From positions 8,154-72,153 of the forward strand of contig CAZMOB010000006.1 in assembly GCA_964567995.1 (NCBI GenBank): DNA of 64,000 nucleotides. The letters run 5' to 3'. Both the position numbers and the translations under genes were made by a program. The DNA is from JAGOTP01 sp964567995. Its GTDB lineage: Bacteria > Patescibacteriota > Patescibacteriia > 2-12-FULL-60-25. Of the stretch, positions 16,621 through 23,847 are shown piece after piece. The stretch's first letter is position 1. Each line of letters begins with the position of its first letter. Under the pieces are notes generated by a model. That model was not told where the DNA came from. It saw only the letters and a program-made list of their open reading frames with translations, and did not search any database.

Positions 16621-16805
16621 ACGCTATGTGAGCGGCAAGGGCTTACGGGACGAACGCTGCCGTAAAACCGTGAATGAACGAGCTCTGCATCCGAAGACCG
16701 AGCAAGGAACAAAGCACTGAATAACGGGCAGTCTCGTCCGCGTAAGCCTTGCATCTATTACTACGAGGCAAGCGTGCGATTGGGTGCAATAGCCGCTTAC
16801 AGCGC
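16621..16805 (-). ncRNA. Candidate structured RNA, unknown family
   Basis: No convincing gene fits the 398 nt between 16416 and 16815. Nested long-range pairings are visible: 16622-16625 with 16801-16804, 16628-16635 with 16793-16800, 16636-16647 with 16741-16751 (one bulge), 16648-16653 with 16734-16739, and 16658-16663 with 16724-16730. Together they make a long interrupted hairpin with a 40-nt one-sided loop. A terminator at 16531-16560 fits minus-strand transcription. The general shape recalls 6S RNA, but no sequence signature was recognised. It could also be the 3' end of the yceI-like transcript. Confidence 0.5.
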
Positions 16806-16814
16806 CCTCACGCC

Positions 16815-17549
16815 TTATTTCTTCGCAACAAAGTCGAGCTTCAACGTCGTGTCCTGGTCAACGTTCGCCAAGAACGGAAGATTTGGAACGGTCACTCCGA
16901 AGTCTGGGTAGTGAACCTTGGTCTGGGCGCTCCCTTTAATTTCATCGTTCGAGACGAAGGTCGCCGTCCCATCAAAGGTCACTTCTTTCGTCACACCGGA
17001 CACTTTGAGATCACCGGTCGCCTTGAAGGTGAATGGCTGACCGATCGTTGCTGAAGCAGGAGCTCCCGTCACACTCTTTGGCATGAACTCAATGAATTCG
17101 TTCGCGTCATTCTCCGTTTTCAAGATCATGCGACGAATGGCGTTGTTACGCTGTTCGCTGTCTGTCACGAACGTGCGAGCGTTGATACGGATTGTATCGA
17201 ATTCAGCCGTCGTTAAGTTAGCTGGATCGGCTTTCAATGCCCCCGAGATCTGACTCGTGGTTCCCAACACCGTGATATGCGTGCCACGCAAGTCCTCTTC
17301 TAAGGAAAAAGACGCGGTCGATTCTGCCGGAACGATGTGATACCGACCATCCGCCACTGGCTGAGTCATTGTGGTCCCAGAAGCCATCATCGCCCCCTCA
17401 CCGTTGGCTCCAGATGGATTCATCATGCGACCCTCTTCCATCACCGTAGAAGGCGCTTTGGTCGGAGAGATTACATACGCATAGACCCCCGCACCACCCA
17501 ACAAAATCACGATTGCCGCTGCAAGCGCATAGGACGCACCTTTAGACAT
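16815..17549 (-). CDS. YceI-like domain protein, membrane-anchored
   Basis: The 244-aa product has an N-terminal hydrophobic segment (residues 6-27, an uncleaved anchor or signal), a Met/Gly/Ser-rich spacer, and a YceI-like lipocalin domain from about residue 65: DGRYHIVPAESTASFSLEE, FDTIRINARTFVTDSEQRN, FKATGDLKVSGVTKEVTFDG and VTVPNLPFLANV. YceI proteins bind isoprenoid-type lipids in the periplasm or outside the cell. Ligand and role here are unknown. It is a single gene on the minus strand with no Shine-Dalgarno. Confidence 0.9.
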   Translation of the reverse strand: MSKGASYALAAAIVILLGGAGVYAYVISPTKAPSTVMEEGRMMNPSGANGEGAMMASGTTMTQPVADGRYHIVPAESTASFSLEEDLRGTHITVLGTTSQISGALKADPANLTTAEFDTIRINARTFVTDSEQRNNAIRRMILKTENDANEFIEFMPKSVTGAPASATIGQPFTFKATGDLKVSGVTKEVTFDGTATFVSNDEIKGSAQTKVHYPDFGVTVPNLPFLANVDQDTTLKLDFVAKK

Positions 17550-17638
17550 AGAAAAACGGGTACAAAAAATAAGAGCGAAACACTGTCACGTCATCTATAC
17601 GAGTAGAGCGACGGCTTTGGTGCAACTTCAGACGAAGA

Positions 17639-18367
17639 CTAGGAACCCAGCAAACCCGATAACGGTCCGCAATTCTTTTCGGCAGCTTCCATCGCCGCGT
17701 ACAAACTTCCTTTGAGTGGCTGGAGTGATTCCCAAGTTTCTGGACTCTTCCAAAAGTTCAACTGGACAGTTCGTTCTGTAGAATTTTCAGAGATCGCTTT
17801 CACTTTACAGGTATTGAACGCCGACACGACCTCGGGCCAATCAACAAAGATGATTCCTGGTACTGGAGGAACGATCCCATCTGTTGGCGCATATGCGTGA
17901 AGTTTGCGAATCAACACATGCTCGTCCATTCGGATCCCTTCAATCGTGACACGCTTCTCACCGAAGGCAGCATCGTACGTCATACTCATTGCCATACAGG
18001 GCACGGCCCCATTCTCAGCGGCGCAGATTGTCAGCCAATCAAATACAACCGGGATGGTTGTTGTCGCCTTATCTACGCCTACATACTCCAAAACCGCCTC
18101 ACTCACGGTTGGATTAGCAGGCTTCGGGAAACGGAGCGTCCCGATTTGAACGAAGTCCGTCGGCAAAAACCGTTCTGCCGCTTCAGGCGAAGAAAATTGG
18201 TTGCCAAGCGTTATTGCCCCCTTTGTTCCATAAAGACGAAACATCTGTATACCATAGGCGAACAGAGCGGCTGTTCCCAAGATAACCAGAACTCCTAAGA
18301 TCGAAAAAACGTAGACAATCGCGGGCACGGAAGATGATTTGCGCGGCGAGGAAGAGACAGGATCCAT
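17639..18367 (-). CDS. Single-pass membrane protein of unknown function
   Basis: The 242-aa product has a short basic N-terminus and one strong transmembrane helix (about residues 16-42, VYVFSILGVLVILGTAALFA). About 200 extracytoplasmic residues follow with four cysteines (CAAENGAVPC, CKV, NCG). No domain is recognised. The ATG at 18367 is chosen because TATACT lies 8 nt upstream. The ATG two codons earlier would sit only 2 nt from that hexamer. Confidence 0.75.
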   Translation of the reverse strand: MDPVSSSPRKSSSVPAIVYVFSILGVLVILGTAALFAYGIQMFRLYGTKGAITLGNQFSSPEAAERFLPTDFVQIGTLRFPKPANPTVSEAVLEYVGVDKATTTIPVVFDWLTICAAENGAVPCMAMSMTYDAAFGEKRVTIEGIRMDEHVLIRKLHAYAPTDGIVPPVPGIIFVDWPEVVSAFNTCKVKAISENSTERTVQLNFWKSPETWESLQPLKGSLYAAMEAAEKNCGPLSGLLGS

Positions 18368-18375
18368 ATGCATTC

Positions 18376-18381
18376 AGTATA
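18376..18381 (-). promoter_or_regulatory. -10 element 8 nt before an ATG
   Basis: TATACT on the minus strand, 8 nt from the ATG at 18367. It predicts a leaderless or nearly leaderless transcript. Confidence 0.5.
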
Positions 18382-18389
18382 CCAGAGCT

Positions 18390-18447
18390 CCTAAAACGAC
18401 GAATGCCCGGACAGGGAGTTGGCAGTCGCCGACCCGTTCCGGGCATT
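18390..18447 (-). terminator. Nested-hairpin terminator of module B
   Basis: The outer arms 18402-18411 and 18438-18447 pair perfectly over 10 bp. An inner hairpin GTTGGC/GCCGAC fills the loop, and on the minus strand GTCGTTTT follows. Confidence 0.8.
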
Positions 18448-18452
18448 TTCTC

Positions 18453-18857
18453 CTACGTACCATTTGCCTCAGGAGGAAGAGGACCCATCGGCGTCCGATC
18501 ATGGTACGATCCATAATCCAGCCAATGACGCCCCTTCGCGCCCAAACGGTAACCTTTCCCGCTCAGGCTCCCACGATCTACCCAGGCGGAATCGAGCATA
18601 CCAGCCCCCTCCAAGATGGTCAGCCACTTTTCGAGGTGGCCCACCTCCGGGAAAAGAGTCTTGAGCAATTCATTCTTCGCCACCGCGTAGATCTCGGTAG
18701 GCAGATAGTAGGTTTTCTTCAGACTATCGCCCTCCAGCCACGCGACCGTCAGGAGAATCTGCGAGGTCCGTACCGGCATCAGTCGCTTGTACAGCCACAC
18801 CTCCTGAACGAGCACTCCGATCCCCACCCCTACCAGAAAGACGACGAAATACAACAT
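18453..18857 (-). CDS. GC-rich orphan membrane-anchored protein (module B)
   Basis: The 134-aa product has one N-terminal hydrophobic helix (residues 2-20) and a soluble remainder with a helix-turn-helix-like stretch (LLKTLFPEVGHLEKWLTILE) ending in GKGYRLGAKGRHWLDYG. The later part could be a small winged-helix-like fold, but this is weak. A Shine-Dalgarno-like GGGAG lies about 6 nt before the ATG. GC-rich codons and a private nested terminator set it apart from its neighbours, as for the other modules. Confidence 0.65.
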   Translation of the reverse strand: MLYFVVFLVGVGIGVLVQEVWLYKRLMPVRTSQILLTVAWLEGDSLKKTYYLPTEIYAVAKNELLKTLFPEVGHLEKWLTILEGAGMLDSAWVDRGSLSGKGYRLGAKGRHWLDYGSYHDRTPMGPLPPEANGT

Positions 18858-18939
18858 CTCGAACTCCCATCGGTTTCCTCATGGACGAGCCCAAGAGGAT
18901 GCTGGAGCCTAGCAAATGTCTGGAGGTCTGTCTAAAAGA

Positions 18940-19392
18940 CTAACTCATCCGTAGCGTGTTTTTCTGAAAAATGAAATATCCAAGCCCTATAATCAAAGTT
19001 GGCATGAATGTAACAGCGATCAAAAAACTTCCGGCGAGCCATTGATTGGAAGGATACCTACCCCAGCCTGAACTGAGCAAGAAGAAGCCAATTTCTAACG
19101 TGATACTTACCACGGCGATGGTTAAGGCGAATAACCAGATCAGTTTCTTGGATGAGACTGGTCCAAAAAGGAGTTTTATCTGGCCTAGACACAGGATCCC
19201 TAGATAGCTTATTAAAAAACCGATCAACGCCAACCAAGATTGCTGGAAAGGGTTGAATATTCCCAGAGAGGAAGTCCAACGTAACAGAAAACCTATCAGA
19301 GCAAATAACCCACCTCCAATTCCAAAAGCCGCTAGACTTACCAGCAACGCTTTTCCAAAGATTGTTGGAAGATGGGCCGATCGAGAATCCAT
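18940..19392 (-). CDS. Four-helix membrane protein of unknown function
   Basis: The 150-aa product has four predicted transmembrane helices (about residues 13-38, 50-72, 83-106 and 120-143). The loops are short and carry few charges. No family is recognised. It ends nine bases before the DUF305 gene would begin transcribing away on its 3' side, and both lie on the minus strand, so they may be co-transcribed. Confidence 0.72.
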   Translation of the reverse strand: MDSRSAHLPTIFGKALLVSLAAFGIGGGLFALIGFLLRWTSSLGIFNPFQQSWLALIGFLISYLGILCLGQIKLLFGPVSSKKLIWLFALTIAVVSITLEIGFFLLSSGWGRYPSNQWLAGSFLIAVTFMPTLIIGLGYFIFQKNTLRMS

Positions 19393-19401
19393 AAGAACCG
19401 T

Positions 19402-19851
19402 CTATTTCCCAAACCACTCACTCCGCCACGCCTGCATTTGTTGAATTTCTTTGGTCTGAGCCGTGACAATGTCATTCGCTAAGGCTTTGAGTTCCGGTCG
19501 GCTTGAACTCGTCAGCACCGCTTTCGCCATTTCGATCGCCCCCTGATGATGAATGATCATTTCTTCTAGAAATGTTTCATCAAAGGCATCTCCGGTCTTG
19601 CCCTGGAGACCGGCCATCATACTATGCATCATACCAGCCATATCCATCGTAGATGACGTATTGGCCATTGAAGAGGTGGCATTCGAGTTCGTCGTCTGAT
19701 GCATGGAATGATCCATATCCGTCATGGTCTGATTGGAATTTGGTACGACAACCGGAGCCATCACTGGCTGCTTGAAGCTTACTCGCCCGATCCCGAGACC
19801 GACCAATAACGCTACGACAGCAACAACGACTAGTTGAGTTGATTGATTCAT
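19402..19851 (-). CDS. DUF305 family protein, membrane-anchored
   Basis: The 149-aa product begins with a signal anchor (residues 7-25), then a Met/Asn/Ser/Thr-rich spacer, and a C-terminal DUF305 domain with FDETFLEEMIIHHQGAIEMA and the tail KEIQQMQAWRSEWFGK. Family members are ferritin-like helical bundles outside the cytoplasm and are often linked to copper or other metals. The many Met and His residues in the spacer fit metal binding, which is inference. The start MNQSTQLVV is preferred because a GATACT hexamer lies 8 nt upstream. Confidence 0.88.
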   Translation of the reverse strand: MNQSTQLVVVAVVALLVGLGIGRVSFKQPVMAPVVVPNSNQTMTDMDHSMHQTTNSNATSSMANTSSTMDMAGMMHSMMAGLQGKTGDAFDETFLEEMIIHHQGAIEMAKAVLTSSSRPELKALANDIVTAQTKEIQQMQAWRSEWFGK

Positions 19852-19892
19852 ATGAAGAGAGTATCTCATAGACGACTCGATTCCGGAACCGC

Positions 19893-19898
19893 TACACT
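19893..19898 (+). promoter_or_regulatory. -10 element 9 nt before an ATG
   Basis: TACACT is 9 nt from the ATG at 19908. GAGGAG between them could also act as a very close Shine-Dalgarno. Confidence 0.4.
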
Positions 19899-19907
19899 CT
19901 GAGGAGT

Positions 19908-20372
19908 ATGCCTGGCTCAAAAGGAGAATTTTCGTGGATCTTTTTTATCCCAACCGTGATCCTGTTAGGACTCAGCGTATTTTTTCTTGTGAAAAATATC
20001 TGGGTCATGACGCACTTTCAACGCACGACAGGGAAAATTACAGACTTCGACTCAAGTACGATCAAAGGCGGTCAAACTGTGTATCAAACAAAGGTCGAAT
20101 ACCAAACGCCAGACGGGACAACGCATGAAGCCGGTTCTCTGACCCGTTCGAACTCCGTTTCTGCCAAGATCGGTGATCCGGTAACAATCTACTATAACTC
20201 AAAAAAACCCGAGGAAGCGCGGGTTCATACCTTCCGTGACACGTGGCTGCACATCTTGATTCTGGGAGGAATCGGCAGCCTCCTGTTCATTATTTGGTTT
20301 GGGATTTTGATGGGCCCGCCCTCAACCCCTACTCCGACCACACCGCCAACTCGTTCCCGCTTGGATCAGTAA
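19908..20372 (+). CDS. DUF3592 family membrane protein
   Basis: The 154-aa product has two transmembrane helices (about residues 9-28 and 112-133). They flank a soluble beta domain: TTGKITDFDSSTIKGGQTVY, VEYQTPDGTTHEAGS and VTIYYNSKKPEEAR, the DUF3592 pattern. Function is unknown. Its 3' end overlaps the convergent VOC gene by 44 bp, so the two transcripts are antisense there. Confidence 0.82.
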   Translation: MPGSKGEFSWIFFIPTVILLGLSVFFLVKNIWVMTHFQRTTGKITDFDSSTIKGGQTVYQTKVEYQTPDGTTHEAGSLTRSNSVSAKIGDPVTIYYNSKKPEEARVHTFRDTWLHILILGGIGSLLFIIWFGILMGPPSTPTPTTPPTRSRLDQ

Positions 20373-20670
20373 ATTGAAAACGCCGTCCACCAGGGAAAGA
20401 GAAGATATCGCGTGTGATCACTCCCCCGTTCGCTTCGACCAACGTTTTTGTTTTTTCTAGCTGATTGGAATACATCACAACGAGCGGACTCTCCCCAATG
20501 GCTGAACTCGTTGAGAACCCACCTTCAGCCAAACCAGGATCTTTAAAAGACGCATAGTCTGGACCATAGTCCGTGAACTGCCAGCCGAACACCGTCGAGT
20601 AAAACATTTTGGTCGCTGCAAGATCGGTGGTTCCAAATTCGATGTAGGTGATTGAATGATGTGTATTCAT
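20329..20670 (-). CDS. VOC (glyoxalase/bleomycin resistance) family protein
   Basis: The 113-aa product is a single VOC module: ITYIEFGTTDLAATKMFYST, FGWQFTDYGPDYASF and FPGGRRFQFTDPSGNELAVW. This fold makes paired beta-alpha-beta-beta-beta units that often hold a metal (His/Glu sites). Length and GNELAVW ending fit small dimeric members. The substrate is unknown. It is followed ten bases later by a GIY-YIG gene on the same strand. Confidence 0.9.
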   Translation of the reverse strand: MNTHHSITYIEFGTTDLAATKMFYSTVFGWQFTDYGPDYASFKDPGLAEGGFSTSSAIGESPLVVMYSNQLEKTKTLVEANGGVITRDIFSFPGGRRFQFTDPSGNELAVWSE

Positions 20671-20679
20671 AGATATTGA

Positions 20680-20925
20680 CTAAGGTATCACAAGCGCTTG
20701 TTTCTCGGCTCGGCTGAGGCGCTTGAGCGCCGCTTCTCGTTTACGCGCCGCTGACTCCGAAGCAACCATTTCTCGCCAGACACAGATAACGGGCAATCGT
20801 CCACGTGTGTATTTGGCACCTTGTCCGGCATTATGACAGGCCACGCGTTTTTCGACGTCAGTTGAAATACCTATATAAAAGGTGTCATCCGCACAACGTA
20901 AGAGATAAACCGACCAAGTAGACAT
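20680..20925 (-). CDS. GIY-YIG domain protein (UPF0213/YhbQ type)
   Basis: The 81-aa product is a minimal GIY-YIG nuclease domain. SVYLLRC is the GIY-like strand, FYIGIST the YIG strand, and RVACHNAGQGAKYTRGRLP carries the Arg and neighbouring catalytic region. The C-terminal Arg/Lys-rich helix (AARKREAALKRL) is also typical. Stand-alone proteins of this size are common in bacteria and little characterised. A role in DNA repair or exchange is inference. Confidence 0.9.
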   Translation of the reverse strand: MSTWSVYLLRCADDTFYIGISTDVEKRVACHNAGQGAKYTRGRLPVICVWREMVASESAARKREAALKRLSRAEKQALVIP

Positions 20926-20980
20926 ACTTTATATGGTAGGGAATACATTTAGATGAGTCGAGTATTTTCAAAAGCTGAAA

Positions 20981-21259
20981 TTATCTTGTATCTCTGAGCT
21001 GCTCTTTCAGTGGATCAAATGTGCTGAATTCAATTCCGTCTGAAGAGACATTATCCAGGTTCAGTCGTCCACGCAGATGTGCCTCCTCGTGTTGAATGAG
21101 TCGCGCGTTGAATCCATCGAATTTCTCTGATCTCATCACACCGTCTGCATCCATCCATTCCATCACGATCCAATCCGGTCTCTCGACATCCGCCGCTAAA
21201 ATGCCCGCACTCATGCATAGCTCTTTATAAAAATTCGTCGTATCTGATTTTTGCGTAAT
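20981..21259 (-). pseudogene. Peptide deformylase remnant, N-terminal half missing
   Basis: The frame reads ELCMSAGILAADVERPDWIV, then EWMDADGV and HEEAHLRG. This matches the C-terminal half of peptide deformylase: motif II EGCLS (here ELCMS) and motif III HEXXH. Motif I (GXGLAAXQ) is absent. Read upstream, the same frame meets TAG at 21262-21260, and no motif I is seen in the other frames of the gap. The first ATG in frame (21214) is at the Met of motif II, so any product would lack half the active site. It is probably a decaying copy. Confidence 0.75.
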
Positions 21260-21390
21260 CTAATGATGTCGGACAGCTTCAATCTTTGTCTTATTTCTTT
21301 GGACATAGGCTTGTTACTCAAGATACCACTCACGAAATGCATAATAAAACTGACCTAGTCGTGCAGAGAGTGTTCTGATAACGTCCGCTT

Positions 21391-21990
21391 ATGAAGCAGC
21401 AAATTTTTGTCATTCACGGCGGAAACGCTTCCCCTACCTATGAAGAATACTTGGAGTATTTACGTAACAAACAGGTAACCCTCGAAGGGCTCGCTTCAAA
21501 GGATTGGAAGCATTTTTTACAGCAAGAACTGGGAGACACGTATGCGGTATGGCAGCCTACGATGCCCAATCGGCAGTACGCACGATATCTGGAATGGAAA
21601 ATTTGGTTTGAAAAGTACGCTCCCTTCTTAAATGATGGCGTGATTCTCATCGGTCATTCGTTAGGCGGAATCTTTCTTGCAAAATATCTTTCAGAAGAAC
21701 TCTTTCCTAAAAAGATTCGGGCAACGCTGCTTGTCGCAGCCCCTTATAATCGTGGCGCAGAACCCATGGCCGACTTCTTACTACCAGAGTCTCTGGCAAG
21801 GATGGAACAGCAGGCTGGTGAACTATGCTTCTATCACAGCCAAGATGATCCGATCGTGCCCTTCCTACATGTTGAAGACTATCGTCGAGCGTTGCCCACA
21901 GCAAACGTACTCTCTTTCAAAGATCGAGGGCATTTTATTGACGAGGCGTTTCCTGAAATAACGGAGAAGATGCGGAGTTTAACGTTATAA
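21391..21990 (+). CDS. Alpha/beta hydrolase, RBBP9/YdeN-like
   Basis: The 199-aa product has the small serine hydrolase pattern: IFVIHGG oxyanion strand near residue 5, nucleophile elbow GHSLGG (residues about 92-97), acid in SQDDPIVPF, and histidine in RGHFIDE near the C-terminus. All three triad residues are present. RBBP9/YdeN-type proteins are small soluble hydrolases of mostly unknown substrate. The gene stands alone, divergent from the deformylase remnant. Confidence 0.88.
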   Translation: MKQQIFVIHGGNASPTYEEYLEYLRNKQVTLEGLASKDWKHFLQQELGDTYAVWQPTMPNRQYARYLEWKIWFEKYAPFLNDGVILIGHSLGGIFLAKYLSEELFPKKIRATLLVAAPYNRGAEPMADFLLPESLARMEQQAGELCFYHSQDDPIVPFLHVEDYRRALPTANVLSFKDRGHFIDEAFPEITEKMRSLTL

Positions 21991-22025
21991 TACAACCGAC
22001 CCATGTGGGTCGGTTGTATTATAAC
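21984..22025. terminator. 19-bp perfect hairpin including the hydrolase stop codon
   Basis: Arms 21984-22002 and 22007-22025 pair over 19 bp around ATGT. The TAA stop lies in the left arm. No T-run follows on either strand, so it is not a classic terminator, though it may protect or end the mRNA. TATAAT occurs once on each strand inside the arms. Confidence 0.6.
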
Positions 22026-22089
22026 AAGGGATACGAGGCACCATTCGAAGTTACTCAGGGATTCGCTTATCAGATTTAAACTAACCTTC

Positions 22090-22374
22090 TTAGTGTAAAG
22101 GCTTCTTCTTTTCTTGTCGGTACAAAAGCCAGAATAGACTACTAATGATCCCACAAACTACAAAAGAATATATAAACACCTTTAAACTAAGAGATGAGTC
22201 TAAGGCACTTACTAGAATAATAGGGAAGAAGAAAATCCATGGAAGGACTATTCCGTATTGGTAACTTGCTCGAGATCGAACGCTGGAAAAAGGCAGCTTG
22301 AAAGCAAGGAAAACAAATAATGCGATTAATATGAGCGCAGATATAATAGGATTCCTCAAAATGAGATCTTGCAT
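22090..22374 (-). CDS. Small membrane protein of unknown function
   Basis: The product is 94 aa with three hydrophobic helices (about residues 8-26, 45-60 and 67-85) and a basic tail (RQEKKKPLH). No family is recognised. The ATG at 22374 is preferred over a GTG 12 nt upstream because TATAGT lies 10 nt before it, with TTGTAA 16 bp further upstream. Its composition is more AT-rich than its neighbours. Confidence 0.68.
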   Translation of the reverse strand: MQDLILRNPIISALILIALFVFLAFKLPFSSVRSRASYQYGIVLPWIFFFPIILVSALDSSLSLKVFIYSFVVCGIISSLFWLLYRQEKKKPLH

Positions 22375-22384
22375 AATTCTAATC

Positions 22385-22406
22385 ACTATAGTCGAAGTTT
22401 GAGCTT
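22385..22406 (-). promoter_or_regulatory. Promoter of the small membrane protein
   Basis: On the minus strand TATAGT (22390-22385) lies 10 nt before the ATG, with TTGTAA 16 bp upstream as a fair -35. Confidence 0.5.
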
Positions 22407-22455
22407 TTACAAATTATAGATAGCTTCGTTTTGATTTCCCTTTTCCTTTCAAACA

Positions 22456-22484
22456 AAAAATCCGCTCAACTGAACGGATTTTTT
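22456..22484 (-). terminator. tRNA-Ser terminator
   Basis: On the minus strand a hairpin with TCCG/CGGA arms plus flanking A/T pairs is followed by TTTTTT, directly after the tRNA 3' end. Confidence 0.85.
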
Positions 22485-22486
22485 GA

Positions 22487-22577
22487 TGGCGGAGAGGGAG
22501 GGATTCGAACCCTCGATACCCTTGTGGGGTATACCGGATTTCGAGTCCGGCTCATTCGACCACTCTGACACCTCTCC
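22487..22577 (-). tRNA. tRNA-Ser (CGA)
   Basis: The minus strand reads as a class II tRNA. The acceptor is GGAGAGG/CCTCTCC, the anticodon loop ACTCGAAAT sits between CCGG arms (anticodon CGA, serine UCG), and a long variable arm (TACCC/GGGTA) and T arm GGTTCGAATCC follow. The discriminator is G and CCA is encoded. A conserved structured element abuts its 5' side. Confidence 0.95.
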
Positions 22578-22582
22578 GTGCT

Positions 22583-22681
22583 CGGCTTATGGCACTGACC
22601 ACCCGTTCACCTGGTTGCTACCAGGTTCACTTGGGTCTGCGCCATGCCTGCGCTTTGCTTCGCAAGACAGACAAGAAACCG
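22583..22681 (-). ncRNA. tRNA-linked structured RNA element, copy 1
   Basis: This copy lies 5 nt upstream of tRNA-Ser. The 66-nt core (22583-22648) is shared with copy 2 at 57121-57186. On the minus strand it shows stem ATGGCGC/GTGCCAT, an inner GACC/GGTC pairing, and hairpin CCTGGT-AGCA-ACCAGG. Upstream lie a hairpin CTTGCG/CGCAGG and a closing pairing CGGTTT/AAGCCG. Most differences from copy 2 keep the pairing. The core recalls, from memory only, the HEARO/omega RNA of IscB elements. No IscB-like gene is in the window. Confidence 0.7.
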
Positions 22682-22810
22682 TATATAACCAACAAATAAG
22701 AAACAATTGCGCCACCGCATCCTAATTGATTGCCGACGAGTCAGCAAGCAGTTAGGACGGCCTGGCGTTCGTGGAGGAACGAACCCGAGGCCGTGGAGCA
22801 AGAAAAACGT

Positions 22811-22852
22811 GCAAGAAAAAGGCCGACCCTACGGGGACTAGGTGCGGGCCTT
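22811..22852 (-). terminator. Nested-hairpin terminator of module C
   Basis: Outer arms AAGGCC/GGCCTT (22852-22847 and 22824-22819 on the minus strand) enclose CCTA/TAGG, followed by TTTTTCTTG. The TAG closing the extended zinc-knuckle frame lies inside the loop. Confidence 0.75.
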
Positions 22853-23038
22853 ATCGAGCTCGCGAGCGAAGCGGCTCTGCATGATGCGGTGCAGATTGAG
22901 CAAGCCGTAGCAGACGGAGAGTGACGGGAGGCGAGGATCACCCACTCCTTCGCTTCCAAAACTATTGACGACACGCCTGAGGAGCTCTTCGTTGGCATCG
23001 AGGCGCTGCTGAACCGCCGAACCGGACTGGGTAATACC
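22838..23038 (-). other. In-frame coding extension after a UGA codon
   Basis: Past the TGA at 23041-23039 the same frame stays open for 66 codons and ends with TAG at 22840-22838, inside the terminator loop. The residues (QQRLDANEELLRRVVNSF, then LNLHRIMQSRFARELDKART) look like ordinary helical coding sequence. This suggests readthrough, a recent nonsense mutation or a sequencing error. Confidence 0.6.
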
Positions 23039-23770
23039 TCAGAAAGCACATGCATCGGTAAACGCGATCACCGAACCACACAGGAACTTGCGCAGAGCGT
23101 CGCACTTCGCGATGGCGTTGATCGCGAGTACCTCCTGCGCCGAGATGTCGGACACAGGAACGGAAACAGGGACAGGACTCTTGGGTGCTACGGGCGTGGC
23201 CTTTGGTTCATCGCCACACTTACGAGCATCGTGTCCAGCGTGGCCACAGATGGAACAGTGGCGAGTCCTACGTTTCAGAAGTTCACCTCCAGCAGTAACA
23301 GGATGTTTGACGACCGCCGGTTTCGGAGCACTGTCAGGAACAGCGTCTTCAAAGCTACGAATAGGATCATCACCAGAGCAGACAGGAAGCAGGTCAAGAG
23401 ACTTCTGGAGTCCGATGGCCACAGAACGGCCCAGACGAGTAGTGCGGAGTATCCGAGGCTGATCCGTCCGTTCGAGCCAACGGTAGTTCTTGCCACACAG
23501 CCCGTCGTCCCCGGCGAGCTTGGCAACCACCTTGTTCGAGTCCGGGTGCTTGTTCCGATATCCACGAAGGCAGAACGTATCGGGATAGGTCAGCCAACAA
23601 GCGACGACCAAATCGTCGGTCGAGAAGGGGTCCGTCTCCCGGCTGAGAGCCACAGCCACCAGCAAAATCATCTGGCGGATGGTCAGATCATCCGTCGTGA
23701 GAACCCCCGTACCGGCGGTCTCATCGGCTCCGCGCTCTGCATCAACTCCACACGTCATCTTCTTGGCCAT
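23039..23770 (-). CDS. CCHC zinc-knuckle protein (module C)
   Basis: The 243-aa product starts after a perfect Shine-Dalgarno, GGAGGTGAT, 4 nt from the ATG. Residues about 30-110 look like a helical DNA- or RNA-binding domain (TIRQMILLVAVAL; WLERTDQPRILRTTRLG). A Pro-rich linker leads to CSICGHAGHDARKC, an exact CX2CX4HX4C zinc knuckle of the retroviral type, unusual in bacteria. A Pro/Val-rich linker and a C-terminal helix follow. GC-rich codons mark it as a module gene. The frame continues past its UGA (see the extension). Confidence 0.78.
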   Translation of the reverse strand: MAKKMTCGVDAERGADETAGTGVLTTDDLTIRQMILLVAVALSRETDPFSTDDLVVACWLTYPDTFCLRGYRNKHPDSNKVVAKLAGDDGLCGKNYRWLERTDQPRILRTTRLGRSVAIGLQKSLDLLPVCSGDDPIRSFEDAVPDSAPKPAVVKHPVTAGGELLKRRTRHCSICGHAGHDARKCGDEPKATPVAPKSPVPVSVPVSDISAQEVLAINAIAKCDALRKFLCGSVIAFTDACAF

Positions 23771-23847
23771 GAAATCACCTCCGGGACATGCCCATAAAAA
23801 ACGCTGGCGAAATTGCCAGTAGCCCTAGTTAATCAATTTGGAATATA

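Noticed and set aside
16515..16754. Short frames inside the structured-RNA candidate
   Set aside because: The ATG at GGAGGAATG has no spacing from its purine run, and the product crosses the terminator. Pairing explains the sequence better.
22741..23055. Minus-strand frame of 104 codons after the zinc-knuckle gene
   Set aside because: It reads straight through the nested terminator at 22811-22852 and is out of frame with the better UGA extension of the upstream gene.
22838..23770. Genetic code with UGA as glycine
   Set aside because: holA and the HTH gene at 49681 end in TGA directly before terminator-like hairpins, so UGA is a stop in this genome. A single in-frame UGA does not support recoding.
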